From Planctomycetota bacterium (GTDB taxonomy: Bacteria; Planctomycetota; Phycisphaerae; UBA1845; UTPLA1), in assembly GCA_016235815.1 (NCBI GenBank), contig JACRIM010000017.1:62001-126000 (forward strand): 64,000 bases of DNA, in the 5' to 3' direction. Under the pieces are notes generated by a model. It was not told the DNA's origin, ran no database searches, and saw nothing but the letters and a program-made list of their open reading frames with translations. Both the position numbers and the translations under genes were made by a program. Shown here piece by piece: positions 49,672 through 58,352 of the stretch (positions within the stretch are counted from its first letter, which is position 1; each line of letters opens with the position of its first letter).

Positions 49672-51081
49672 TTGCACACCCCCACTCGCAGCACCATCCT
49701 CGCCGGCCCCATCCGCTCCGCTGTGTTGTGGCTCGCGCTGCCGGTCCTCGGCGAACAGGCCCTGAACGCCTGCGTCGCGTGGAATGACACGCTCATTGCC
49801 GGGCGCATCTCGGCCGAAGCGACCGACGCCATCGGGCTGGCCAGCTACATCAGTTGGTTCATGGGCATGATCGGCTGGATGGTCGACACCGGGGCGACGG
49901 TGATCGTCGCCCGCGCCGTCGGGGCAGGCAACCACGACGAGGCCCGCCGGGCCACCAATCAGGCCTTCACCTTGTCGCTCCTGCTCGGTGCGGCCGGGAT
50001 GGTCGGCATCTACTTCGCCGCGCCGACCATCGCCCGGGTGATGAACCTGCCGGCCGGGGCAGCGCAGATCGCCACGAGCTTCCTGCGGATCGACACGCTC
50101 GGCTACCTCGGCGGGTCGATGTCATTCGCCATGGCGGCCTGCCTTCGCGGCGCGGGGGACACGCGGACGCCGATGATGATCCTCGGCGGTGTCAACGTCG
50201 TGAATGTTGTCTTCACCTGGCTCTTCACCTTCGGCTTCGGCCCTGTTCCCGCCATGGGCACCAACGGCATCGCCTGGGGCACGGCCATCGCCCGCTGGAC
50301 CGGCGGCATCGCATTTATCTGGCTCATGCAGCGCGAGGCCCGGCTTGGCGAGCGCGATCCAGCCCACGCCCGCCCGCATCAGTACCTCAAACTGTCGCTC
50401 CCCATGCTGCGGCCCGATCGTGCGATGCTCTCGCGGATTCTTTCCATCGGCCTGCCCGCGGCGGCGGATGGGGCGCTGGCCTTCAGCGGGCATTTCATCT
50501 TCACGACGATCGTGACCCGCGTGCCCTCGGTGTTCAGCCCGACCGTGCTCTATGCAGCGCACGTAGTGGGCATTCGCATCGAGTCGCTCAGCTATCTGCC
50601 GGCGCAGGCGTGGAGCGTCGCTGCGTCGACGATGGTGGGCCAGAACTTGGGTGCGGGGAACCCCGAGCGATCGCGCCAGGCCGCGAACGAAGCCGTGAAG
50701 CAGGCGGCGATGTTGCTGTCACTCACAGGCCTGCTCTACTTCTTCGCCGCGCGGCCGCTTTACATGATTCTGTCGAACGACCCCGCCGTGTGGGATTGCG
50801 GCGTGCCGGCGCTGAAGGGTCTGGCCTGCGTACAGATTCCGCTGGCGGTGCTGATCGTCTATCTCGGCGCGCTCCGCGGCGCGGGCGACACGCGCACGCC
50901 AATGCTCATCACAGGCGCCGGTGTGTTCCTGCTGCGCGTACCTGTGGCGTATCTGTGCGGCGTCATCTTGAGGGGCGGTCTGCTCGGTGCGTGGATGGGA
51001 ATGTTCACCGACATCGTGGTGCGCTCGGGGCTGCTGTGGTGGAGGTTTCGAAGCGGTCGATGGGCGCGGGTGAGGGTGTGA
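49672..51081 (+). CDS. MATE family efflux transporter
   Basis: A 469-residue exporter with about 12 membrane segments in two similar halves. The N-terminal MATE motif is ILAGPIRSAVLWLALPVLGEQALNACVAWNDTLIAGR. The second half repeats it as ILSIGLPAAADGALAFSG. CLRGAGDTRTPM and ALRGAGDTRTPM occur at equivalent places in each half. The family expels cationic compounds using a sodium or proton gradient. The TTG start at 49672 is the first in the open frame and is needed to include the conserved N-terminal helix; there is no ribosome-binding site, only an octamer repeat. Confidence 0.92.
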   Translation: MHTPTRSTILAGPIRSAVLWLALPVLGEQALNACVAWNDTLIAGRISAEATDAIGLASYISWFMGMIGWMVDTGATVIVARAVGAGNHDEARRATNQAFTLSLLLGAAGMVGIYFAAPTIARVMNLPAGAAQIATSFLRIDTLGYLGGSMSFAMAACLRGAGDTRTPMMILGGVNVVNVVFTWLFTFGFGPVPAMGTNGIAWGTAIARWTGGIAFIWLMQREARLGERDPAHARPHQYLKLSLPMLRPDRAMLSRILSIGLPAAADGALAFSGHFIFTTIVTRVPSVFSPTVLYAAHVVGIRIESLSYLPAQAWSVAASTMVGQNLGAGNPERSRQAANEAVKQAAMLLSLTGLLYFFAARPLYMILSNDPAVWDCGVPALKGLACVQIPLAVLIVYLGALRGAGDTRTPMLITGAGVFLLRVPVAYLCGVILRGGLLGAWMGMFTDIVVRSGLLWWRFRSGRWARVRV

Positions 51082-51095
51082 GTCGTGTTTGCAGT

Positions 51096-51311
51096 TTACG
51101 GAGACTGATCATCGAGTATCGAGTACTCAATCACTCTCTGTAGTCGCTCGGTAGTCGGATCGTAGCCATACATGATCTGCCGAAGGGTTTCGATGGCCTC
51201 GAATCGTTCGTCCGGCGTCCGCTGACGCCAGTATTCCACGGAGTTCTCCGTTTTGTCCAGCGAGTCGAGCTGAAATACAGTTCGGTTTACTCCCTTGTCA
51301 TCGGGCATCAT
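51096..51311 (-). CDS. Small conserved protein, unknown (putative antitoxin-like partner)
   Basis: A 71-residue acidic protein: RTVFQLDSLDKTENSVEYWRQRTPDERFEAIETLRQIMYGYDPTTERLQRVIEY. The W-x-x-R-T-P-x-E-R-x-x-A-x-E-x-L-R core and the YGYDP-x-x-x-R-L-x-R end are shared by many small bacterial proteins, often found beside nucleotidyltransferase-type genes. No such partner is adjacent here. Convergent with the MATE gene, 14 bases apart. Function unknown; single-copy persistence suggests it is real. Confidence 0.7.
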   Translation of the reverse strand: MMPDDKGVNRTVFQLDSLDKTENSVEYWRQRTPDERFEAIETLRQIMYGYDPTTERLQRVIEYSILDDQSP

Positions 51312-51426
51312 TCAATTCCGGAATCGGTGCAGGGCAAGTTGTTAACGAATTCAGAAGAGAACATCGTGCAAGCGATAATGCACTTTTGCGATTCAGGCTC
51401 TTGCAACGAGACTGAAAGCAAGGTGC

Positions 51427-52662
51427 TCAGTCTTTTCTGGGCAATTTGATCGATTCTAGTCGCTTGTCCAATGCTTCGAGAATCTCCTGTTGCTCACACG
51501 AAAGCTGCGAAAGCGAGAAATCGCTTCGGGGATGATACCAGATCTGATCTTCTACGAATCGGCGGACAGCGAGGTTCGCCGGTGTTTGACCGAAGAATGC
51601 CAAAAGCACTTGCCGGACAAATCCAAGTTCCTCGTCGGTCATGGGTGGCTCAAGATCCTGCCCAGAATGAACAACCGTGTCGATCCACCCAGCAACATCT
51701 TGCGCGGACCTTGGGAAAAAAGTCAGGTAGTACCTCACCTCGAGCGGATCATTCGGCTTGAAGTCTGTATGTTGCCAGCGTATTCCCTCGGGAATCGCCT
51801 GCCAGCCGCCGGGCTTGATGTCCCGGTACCAATATGTATGCAAACGAAAAAACATTCGAGTGGAGGAATCTCTCTCGTTATCCACGTGTTCGCTCGAATC
51901 GACTTCGCTGAGAGCGCGACAGTTTAGGTATTGCTCAAAGTGCTTCGTAACAATGGTAAAAGAAGCCTTACCGACATTTCCCGACCACGACGACCCTGTT
52001 TGAGTGGTATAACCGAAGAACTCCAGGAGCGACCCCCCGAGCATCGAAGTTAGTCTAAAATCGATACCCGAATCATCCGGGTCGATACCGCGTTTACTTG
52101 TCAAGGCTAAGGTCATTGACATTGGTAATTGGTATTGCACATCCAGCGTCTTTACCTCACTTGCATCAAACTCCATTGTCCAAACAAAGAGGGCTTGCGT
52201 GTTCGAAAAGAATGACGGACGCGAAGTGGTCTTTTGCGCACCGGGTGTCCACCATTGCCACTTCACGTGATAGGTCGACTTTTCATCTCTTGCTATGAAT
52301 CGGTAATCAGCGACCCATTGCGGTGTTTCATCGACCGTGGCTGAACCCAGTTTGGGTGGTTCGGCAAATTGTGAGTCGACGGGGAAACCAACTTGGATTG
52401 AGCACCGCTTCGACGTCAGATTTCGCAACACAAAACGACACTTGTAATCCACCTCATCCATGCCGGTGACCGATCCGTCGAACAAGAAACGGCCTCGATG
52501 TGGGGTGATGGTCACGTCGATTGAATCAAGGGCAATAGACTGAGTGGTGATCTGCCGAAGCGAATGGCCGGTACCTGCGAACACGCCTACATCGGCAGAT
52601 AACGTGCCGGCCGAAAGAACGAAGTACAAACCCGTCAACCGTACGAGGTAAGTCTTTGCCAT
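51427..52662 (-). CDS. Secreted protein, DUF4424-like
   Basis: About 411 residues from the ATG at 52662, which gives a signal peptide (MAKTYLVRLTGLYFVLSAGTLSA); starts further up add a second, unneeded leader. After cleavage it reads DVGVFAGTGHSLRQITTQSIALDSIDVTITPHRGRFLFDG, then CRFVLRNLTSKRCSIQVGFPVDSQ. That order (small surface loop, strand pair, FRNLT, GFP) resembles DUF4424 envelope proteins, but the match is by eye. The C-terminal part is helical (EELGFVRQVLLAFFGQTP, LSCEQQEILEALDKRLESI). A+T-richer than neighbours. Function unknown. Confidence 0.72.
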   Translation of the reverse strand: MAKTYLVRLTGLYFVLSAGTLSADVGVFAGTGHSLRQITTQSIALDSIDVTITPHRGRFLFDGSVTGMDEVDYKCRFVLRNLTSKRCSIQVGFPVDSQFAEPPKLGSATVDETPQWVADYRFIARDEKSTYHVKWQWWTPGAQKTTSRPSFFSNTQALFVWTMEFDASEVKTLDVQYQLPMSMTLALTSKRGIDPDDSGIDFRLTSMLGGSLLEFFGYTTQTGSSWSGNVGKASFTIVTKHFEQYLNCRALSEVDSSEHVDNERDSSTRMFFRLHTYWYRDIKPGGWQAIPEGIRWQHTDFKPNDPLEVRYYLTFFPRSAQDVAGWIDTVVHSGQDLEPPMTDEELGFVRQVLLAFFGQTPANLAVRRFVEDQIWYHPRSDFSLSQLSCEQQEILEALDKRLESIKLPRKD

Positions 52663-52758
52663 ACCCAGCCCGCCTGTCATTCTGACCGCGGCTACGAAAA
52701 CAACCGCAGTCGGCGCATTTGTCGCTAAACACATTCGTTCGAGCGTAGGATCTCGATT

Positions 52759-54624
52759 TTATGCGCCCAGCACCGCCAGCGGAATCACCCCCGCTTGCGG
52801 CATGGCTTGCTGCGTCTGTGTGTAGACGTCGTCGTATTGGCCTTCGAGATAATCTCGCTTCGGGCCGGAGCGGATGTGGTCCCACGGCAGCACTTCGTCG
52901 TAGGCCCGCTCGCGGTGGGCGTACCAGTCGGGGTTGATGCCGGTGTCTTCGAATGCACGCAGCCAGATCGAATAGTCGAAGCACTCGTCCCAGCCGTCCA
53001 TCCGCGCCCCGAGTTCGTAGGCTCGCTGAATGGCTGCGCTGAGCTTGCGGTCGCCGCGCGATAGAACGGCTTCGAGAATCGATCGCTTGGGATCGTGCGT
53101 GCTGACTCGCGCCGCCTTCGTCCTGCCACTTCGCGACGCATCCGAAAGAATGCGCCGTGCGTTTTCGAAATACTCCACGCGAGGTTGCGCCGCCCATTGG
53201 AACGGCGTGTACGGCTTCGGTACGAGCCATCCGACGCTCGCGTTGATCCGCGCCGGCGGCTTGCCAATCCGCTTTCGCACGAAGGCCATCTCGACAGACA
53301 AATCGTAAATCCCGCGAATGTCATCATCGGTTTCGCCGGGGAAGCCGACCATGAAGTACGCTTTGATCCGGCTCCAACCCGCCTTGTAGCACTCGAGGAT
53401 GCCGTCCATGAGGTTGCCGTCGGTGACCTTCTTGCGAATCGCCGCGCGCATCTTGTCGCGCGCTGCTTCAATCGCGATGGTCAGGCCGGCCTTGCGCACC
53501 GAGTTCGACATCCAGGGGATGTTTTGCAGCATCTTGTCGACGCGCAGGCTGGGCATGGAGATATTCACGTGGTTAGCGCCGAATCGCTCGTTGACGCGCT
53601 GCGAAAGTTCCTTGAGATGTGGATAATCCGCCGTTGAAAGGCTGAGCAGGCCGCATTCGTTGTGGCCGGTGGTGCGGTACTGCTCTTCGAGGATCTCCAT
53701 AATCTTCTCGACGGAGCGCACGCCGACGGGGCGCTTGGTGTACCCCGCATGGCAGAAGCGGCAGCGCTGCGGACAGCCGCGCATCACCTCCACGGCCATG
53801 CGGTCGTGGACGACTTCGACGTAGGGCAGGAGCGGCCGCGTGGGGAAGGGGGCGTTTTCGAAATCAAGCGTCTGGCAACGTTCGATGGGAGTGAGACCTG
53901 AGTCTTGAGACCTGAGACCTGAGGCCTGAGGCTTGAGGCTCGAAGAAACCTCACGAATCGTGCCGTCGTCGTTGTACGTCACTCGATAATGCGACGGGGC
54001 GTAGGCCCACGGGAATCGCTCTGCCATGATTGGGATCATGTCGCGGCGGCGGACGCCGTTGGCCTTGAGCTCCTTGTACAACGCGAGGATCGCCGCCATG
54101 GATTCTTCGCCATCACCGATGACGACGAGGTCAACGAAGTCGGCCACCGGCTCGGGGTTGTCGGCCTGCGGACCGCCGACGATCACGAGCGGGTGTCGAT
54201 CATCGCGTTCCCCCGCGCGAATCGGAATGCCCGCAAGGTCGAGCATGGCAAGGAGATTCGTGAAGCCGAGTTCGTATTGCAGCGAGACGGCGAAGATGTC
54301 GGCCTCGTTTGCAGGTTGTCGCGTGTCCCAGGTGAAGAGCGGCAGGCCCTTCGCACGCATCACTTTCTCGGCGTCGATCCAGGGCGAATAGACGCGCTCG
54401 GCGCAGACGCCCGGCGTGTGGTTGCAGAGCCAGTAGATGATCTGGCAGCCAAGGTGCGACATCCCAATCGTGTAGGCATCGGGAAAGGCGATGACCACGC
54501 GCACGTCGGCCCGCTGCCAGTCGCCCTCGCGGACAAGCTGGTTAAACTCATGGCCGATGTACTGCCCCGGCGTGGTGACGTAGGGCAGCAGTTCATCGCT
54601 GATGCGTTGTCGCAGGGTCGTCAT
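52759..54624 (-). CDS. B12-binding radical SAM protein (TIGR03960 type)
   Basis: A 621-residue protein. The N-terminal half (about 1-210) is a cobalamin-binding-like Rossmann domain: VRVVIAFPDAYTIGMSHLGCQIIYWL, DIFAVSLQYELGFTNLLAML, HPLVIVGGPQADNPEPVADFVDLVVIGDGEE. The radical SAM domain has CPQRCRFC (about 281-288), a C-x3-C-x2-C cluster site for SAM cleavage, with STADYPHL, KAYFMVGFPGETDDDI and the SVGWLVPKPYTPFQW end, all landmarks of the TIGR03960 family (usually beside a TIGR03936 partner, absent here). The linker between domains carries a heptamer-repeat insertion in frame (SLKPQASGLRSQDSGLTP). Substrate unknown. Confidence 0.92.
   Translation of the reverse strand: MTTLRQRISDELLPYVTTPGQYIGHEFNQLVREGDWQRADVRVVIAFPDAYTIGMSHLGCQIIYWLCNHTPGVCAERVYSPWIDAEKVMRAKGLPLFTWDTRQPANEADIFAVSLQYELGFTNLLAMLDLAGIPIRAGERDDRHPLVIVGGPQADNPEPVADFVDLVVIGDGEESMAAILALYKELKANGVRRRDMIPIMAERFPWAYAPSHYRVTYNDDGTIREVSSSLKPQASGLRSQDSGLTPIERCQTLDFENAPFPTRPLLPYVEVVHDRMAVEVMRGCPQRCRFCHAGYTKRPVGVRSVEKIMEILEEQYRTTGHNECGLLSLSTADYPHLKELSQRVNERFGANHVNISMPSLRVDKMLQNIPWMSNSVRKAGLTIAIEAARDKMRAAIRKKVTDGNLMDGILECYKAGWSRIKAYFMVGFPGETDDDIRGIYDLSVEMAFVRKRIGKPPARINASVGWLVPKPYTPFQWAAQPRVEYFENARRILSDASRSGRTKAARVSTHDPKRSILEAVLSRGDRKLSAAIQRAYELGARMDGWDECFDYSIWLRAFEDTGINPDWYAHRERAYDEVLPWDHIRSGPKRDYLEGQYDDVYTQTQQAMPQAGVIPLAVLGA
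53893..53941 (-). repeat. In-frame heptamer repeat inside the radical SAM gene, seven units
   Basis: Read on the coding strand: GAGCCTC, AAGCCTC, AGGCCTC, AGGTCTC (twice), AAGACTC, AGGTCTC. These are the same 7-base units as in the array at 45443. Three units make seven codons, so the reading frame is preserved, giving the period-7 peptide KPQASGL/RSQDSGL between the two domains of the protein. Confidence 0.9.
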
Positions 54625-55076
54625 GGTTTGGTCCGCCTGTGAATCCCGAACACGGCACGCGGAAACCGGATTGTACGTGATTATCCGGTCCTTGGAGCGG
54701 CGAGTAGCGAAGCACCCCGTTCGACAAATCGTGTCAGGGTCCCAGTTGATTTTGAGCGTGGTCGGGGCCTAGAATGTCCAGAGACATACCTCGCAAGGAT
54801 TTCCGCCTGCCTCGCTGCCAGAAATCGACGCGGATTACCGCGTTCACACCGAATCGGCCGACCATTCCACCCGGCCTGGACTGATAAGGAGAATTCGCCC
54901 CCCGCCGAAAAAAAAGCGAAAGTGCTTTGCGGACAGAGGGTTGTGACCGCGTGCGACCTTGACCGGTGTCGGGGCGATGGGATATGATAAGTCAATTGGG
55001 GATCAGTAGTTCACGCCTGAATCGCGATGCGGTTCACCGCCCTACCTGCTTGCAGACCAGCGTCGGAGGATAAGCC
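54625..55076. other. Intergenic region, 452 bases
   Basis: Divergent spacer between the radical SAM and FG-GAP genes. It contains the strong promoter of the FG-GAP gene near its right end and a run of eight A at about 54908-54915. The 54681-54995 reverse frame has no start site or family similarity. No structured RNA was recognised. Confidence 0.5.
54959..54988 (+). promoter_or_regulatory. Promoter of the FG-GAP lipoprotein gene
   Basis: TTGACC (54959-54964), an 18-base spacer and TATGAT (54983-54988) match the sigma-70 pattern. The start point would be near 54995, leaving an 80-base leader with GGAGG seven bases before the ATG. Confidence 0.65.
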
Positions 55077-58000
55077 ATGTTGATTGGATCAATTCGGAGA
55101 CTTCGCGTCTACGCCTTGCTCGGCCTAACCTTGGTCGTCGCGGGAATGGGCGCATCGTGTCCCGGCGGCATTGGCGGCGGTGGCGGCATTGGCGGCGGCG
55201 GTTCCCCAACACCTCCGACGGGCAATCGGCCTCCGCGTATTATCATCGTCAGTGTATCGGCCACTCAGGTTATTCAGGGCGAAAACGTTGTCATAAGTGT
55301 CTCCGGTGACGATGCCGAGGATGCCGCCGTGGCGCGCGTCTTCGCATCTTTGTCATCGAACCCGACTCAGGCCCAGGAACTCCTGATTGAAAGCGGTATT
55401 CCAATCGGTCCCGGTGCGGGCTCGGCCAACGTCGTGTGGGATACGACAACGGTGCCCGTCGGGTCGTATAGCATTTTCGCGGAAATTGACGACCGCACGT
55501 ACGACCCCGCAACCAATACTGGAAATCTACCCGTCCGCGTGACGACGACGCAATCTGTATCCGTTGCGCCGGAAGGCTCGCAGCCTATTGCCGTGCCGCC
55601 CCAGCTTGTATTCGTTGATCCTTTGCCCAACCTGGGCTTGTCCGCGCAAGATGAGGTGACGATTCGGTATATTTATTCGGATACAGACAGCAATGTCACG
55701 ATTACACTGCTTTTGGATAAGGACCTCAATCCAACGAATGACAATGTTGATAATCCGGGAGACCCCAACGATCCAAATACGAACATCATCATTCTCCCAT
55801 CGACTGCACGGTTGGCGTCCGATCCAACATTTCCGCTTCAGGCCGATACAGACGAAATTCGAACAAATCCTCGATCGTTACTGCAAACTGCCGCGGGCGT
55901 GTTCCCTTATGTCGGCGCACCAATTGCGGGTCAGTTGAAGGAATACCGATTCACGATTGACTTTTCACAAATCCCGGTGCGAACCGACCCTTATTTCATT
56001 CGCGCATCCATTTCCGACGGCCAGAAAACCGTTAATGCATATGCTATCGGATCTCTTACGATTTCCGCGCTCGCATCCGGCTTGGTTGACGTAGCAGACA
56101 TAGGGTTCCGATTGGCGGGGGCGCGTTTTCAGGGATTCAGCGAGGGCGACAATCTGGGTTCCGACTTCATTGTTGTTACGGATATTGACGGTGATTCGGT
56201 TGATGAATTCCTGATCGCCGGACGATACACGAAGCGATTTACTCAGGGGCGACTCTCACCGTTTGAACCATTGGTTGATGTTCCACAGGTTGGTGCGGGT
56301 CACTTAGTTTTTGGCCGAAAGAAAACCCCATTTCCTCCCGACACGAACAATAACGGACTGCCCGATGTTCTAGTAAACGGACAAGTTGTAGACTATCCGG
56401 TTCCGCCCGATTTTGTGATTAATCCGTACGATCCGAACAACGTAGGGCGTTTTGGCGGCATTGTGAGTATTAATAGTGTTGGCTCCTTCTTTCGTGGAAC
56501 CACGTACGCAATGCCGGCAGCCTATCTCGAAGTTTTCCCGCCAATACCTTCTCCGCAAGTCGACCCACTTCATCCATTGGCCCATAGTTCCGGTTTGACA
56601 TCAGTAACGCGTCTGGATATGACCGGTGATCTAATTCCTGACCTTGTCTTCGGAATTCCCTATACGTCAGCGTGGGACATGGTCGATGCGGATCCGAAGG
56701 ATGGTGGATGCGATGACTCTTATGAATGTGCTGGAGATAACCGTCCCGGCTTCTGCTCAGACAATCCAAGCAATGATCAGCTTGGACCGTCGCCCCAGGG
56801 CATTGTGATTGTCGTCGACGGAACCAATGATATTGCCGGGAACTTTAGGCGTTCGATGCCGACAGAATCGGTTGGTGCACTTAAAATGACTGGTTCTGTT
56901 GACGATGACAGAATTCTGCGGAGTGCCGCGGACACTCCCAAAGGTATGCGTTTCCGAGGTGGAGAGTTTAATCTCGCAGAGGACCCCATTTCATTTGAGA
57001 TTTCACTTGATTACGCCAATGAGTTTGGCGCGACGGTCGCAGCCATGCCCAGTATTGATAATGACTTCGGGGAAGACCTTTTGATTTCGGCTCCCGGTCA
57101 CAACAACGGGCGAGGTCGCGTCGATGTCTGGCTTGCCAATGACTATACATCAGAGGATTTTTATGGTTCTGACGACGTAAGGTCGCTTCCCGGATACGTC
57201 GCGTGCCCCAATAATGCCTGCGTACCGTCCAATTGCAGCATGGGAACTGCTTGTATCCGTTGCAATGCGCCAACACCGTTTTTTCTGCAGATCTTCGGCG
57301 CTGACCCAGGAGACGAGCGTTTGGGATACGCAAAGTCGGCCGGACAATTCAATCAGGATGGAATTCCGGATATCTTAGCGGGCGCACCGTTTGCTGATCG
57401 AGAGCCAATCACCGGGGGCGTTCCATCGGGCCCTCAGTTGTCCGACAACGGCGTCTTCTATGTGATTTTCACGCCTGCGATAGCGATCTCGAACATCAAT
57501 ATTGATGATCTGAATCGGATGGAGATTCGCGGGACACATGACGGCGATCGCTTTGGACTTGTTCAGACGCCGATCAGTGACATTAACGGCGACAATATTG
57601 CTGACATTGCCTTTGCGTCTGAATTCTACGATAAGGATGTTTCCGGCTCAGCGGCAGAAGAGCAGGACGTTGGATACGTTGGTGTGATTTTTGGCAACCG
57701 TCCGCTAACGGGAGAAGTCGGTTTCTCGCCCGAGGAAGTTGGCACATCATCACTTAACGGTGTTCGCTTCTATGGCGTTGCCGCAGGCTCGCACGCAGGG
57801 CACTCGATTGCGACAGCAGGCGATTTCAATTCCGATGGTTATGGTGACTTGCTAATCGCGTGTCCCGGCGAAACCAAATTCCTCAGCGCGAGCGGGCAAA
57901 CCCGCCGAGGCGTTGTGTATCTCGTGTTCGGCGGACATCACTTAGAGAACAAAAGCTTCAATCTGTCGCAGGTCGGATCGCCACAGCTACCTGGCGCAGT

Positions 58001-58229
58001 TTTTGTCGGCCGTGCTTTTGTTGAAGATCCGATCACGGACGTTGCCCCACTCGAAACGGTGAGTGGCGTTGGCGATGTCGATGGAGACGGATTCGACGAC
58101 ATCTTGATAGGCGCGCCGCGGCAGGATTTTGTAAACTTATTCTCACCTAATCAACGCCGTCTGGATGCGGGTGAGGTCTACTTGATCTATGGAAGCAACT
58201 TTGGATCAAATACAGTCCCTGGCAATTAG
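55077..58229 (+). CDS. Large FG-GAP (integrin-alpha-like) lipoprotein
   Basis: A 1,050-residue surface protein with GGAGG seven bases before ATG. The signal peptide ends in the lipobox-like GMGASC (about residues 23-28), then comes a glycine-rich spacer. Residues about 40-340 hold two Ig/CARDB-like domains (NRPPRIIIVSVSATQVIQGENVVISVSGDD, FVDPLPNLGLSAQDEVTIRY). From about 345 an integrin-like propeller begins, with FG-GAP calcium loops VTDIDGDSVDEFLIAG, RLDMTGDLIPDLVFGIP, PSIDNDFGEDLLISAPG, AGQFNQDGIPDILAGAP, ISDINGDNIADIAFAS, AGDFNSDGYGDLLIACPG and VGDVDGDGFDDILIGAP. A+T-rich. It ends in a strong terminator. Likely adhesion or matrix role. Confidence 0.9.
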   Translation: MLIGSIRRLRVYALLGLTLVVAGMGASCPGGIGGGGGIGGGGSPTPPTGNRPPRIIIVSVSATQVIQGENVVISVSGDDAEDAAVARVFASLSSNPTQAQELLIESGIPIGPGAGSANVVWDTTTVPVGSYSIFAEIDDRTYDPATNTGNLPVRVTTTQSVSVAPEGSQPIAVPPQLVFVDPLPNLGLSAQDEVTIRYIYSDTDSNVTITLLLDKDLNPTNDNVDNPGDPNDPNTNIIILPSTARLASDPTFPLQADTDEIRTNPRSLLQTAAGVFPYVGAPIAGQLKEYRFTIDFSQIPVRTDPYFIRASISDGQKTVNAYAIGSLTISALASGLVDVADIGFRLAGARFQGFSEGDNLGSDFIVVTDIDGDSVDEFLIAGRYTKRFTQGRLSPFEPLVDVPQVGAGHLVFGRKKTPFPPDTNNNGLPDVLVNGQVVDYPVPPDFVINPYDPNNVGRFGGIVSINSVGSFFRGTTYAMPAAYLEVFPPIPSPQVDPLHPLAHSSGLTSVTRLDMTGDLIPDLVFGIPYTSAWDMVDADPKDGGCDDSYECAGDNRPGFCSDNPSNDQLGPSPQGIVIVVDGTNDIAGNFRRSMPTESVGALKMTGSVDDDRILRSAADTPKGMRFRGGEFNLAEDPISFEISLDYANEFGATVAAMPSIDNDFGEDLLISAPGHNNGRGRVDVWLANDYTSEDFYGSDDVRSLPGYVACPNNACVPSNCSMGTACIRCNAPTPFFLQIFGADPGDERLGYAKSAGQFNQDGIPDILAGAPFADREPITGGVPSGPQLSDNGVFYVIFTPAIAISNINIDDLNRMEIRGTHDGDRFGLVQTPISDINGDNIADIAFASEFYDKDVSGSAAEEQDVGYVGVIFGNRPLTGEVGFSPEEVGTSSLNGVRFYGVAAGSHAGHSIATAGDFNSDGYGDLLIACPGETKFLSASGQTRRGVVYLVFGGHHLENKSFNLSQVGSPQLPGAVFVGRAFVEDPITDVAPLETVSGVGDVDGDGFDDILIGAPRQDFVNLFSPNQRRLDAGEVYLIYGSNFGSNTVPGN

Positions 58230-58262
58230 CAAGAGCGACGACGATCTTCTTATGTACGCAGT

Positions 58263-58292
58263 ACGGCCGGTCCTTCGGGATCGGCCGTTTTT
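58263..58292 (+). terminator. UUCG-tetraloop terminator after the FG-GAP gene
   Basis: ACGGCCGGTCC and GGATCGGCCGT form an 11-base stem (one wobble) capped by TTCG, the very stable UUCG tetraloop, followed by a run of five T. It lies 34 bases after the stop codon. Confidence 0.92.
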
Positions 58293-58352
58293 ATGCATGG
58301 GCATTCGGCCCGCGATTTGACGCCTCCGATTCGCGGGCGGTACGCTTTCGCA

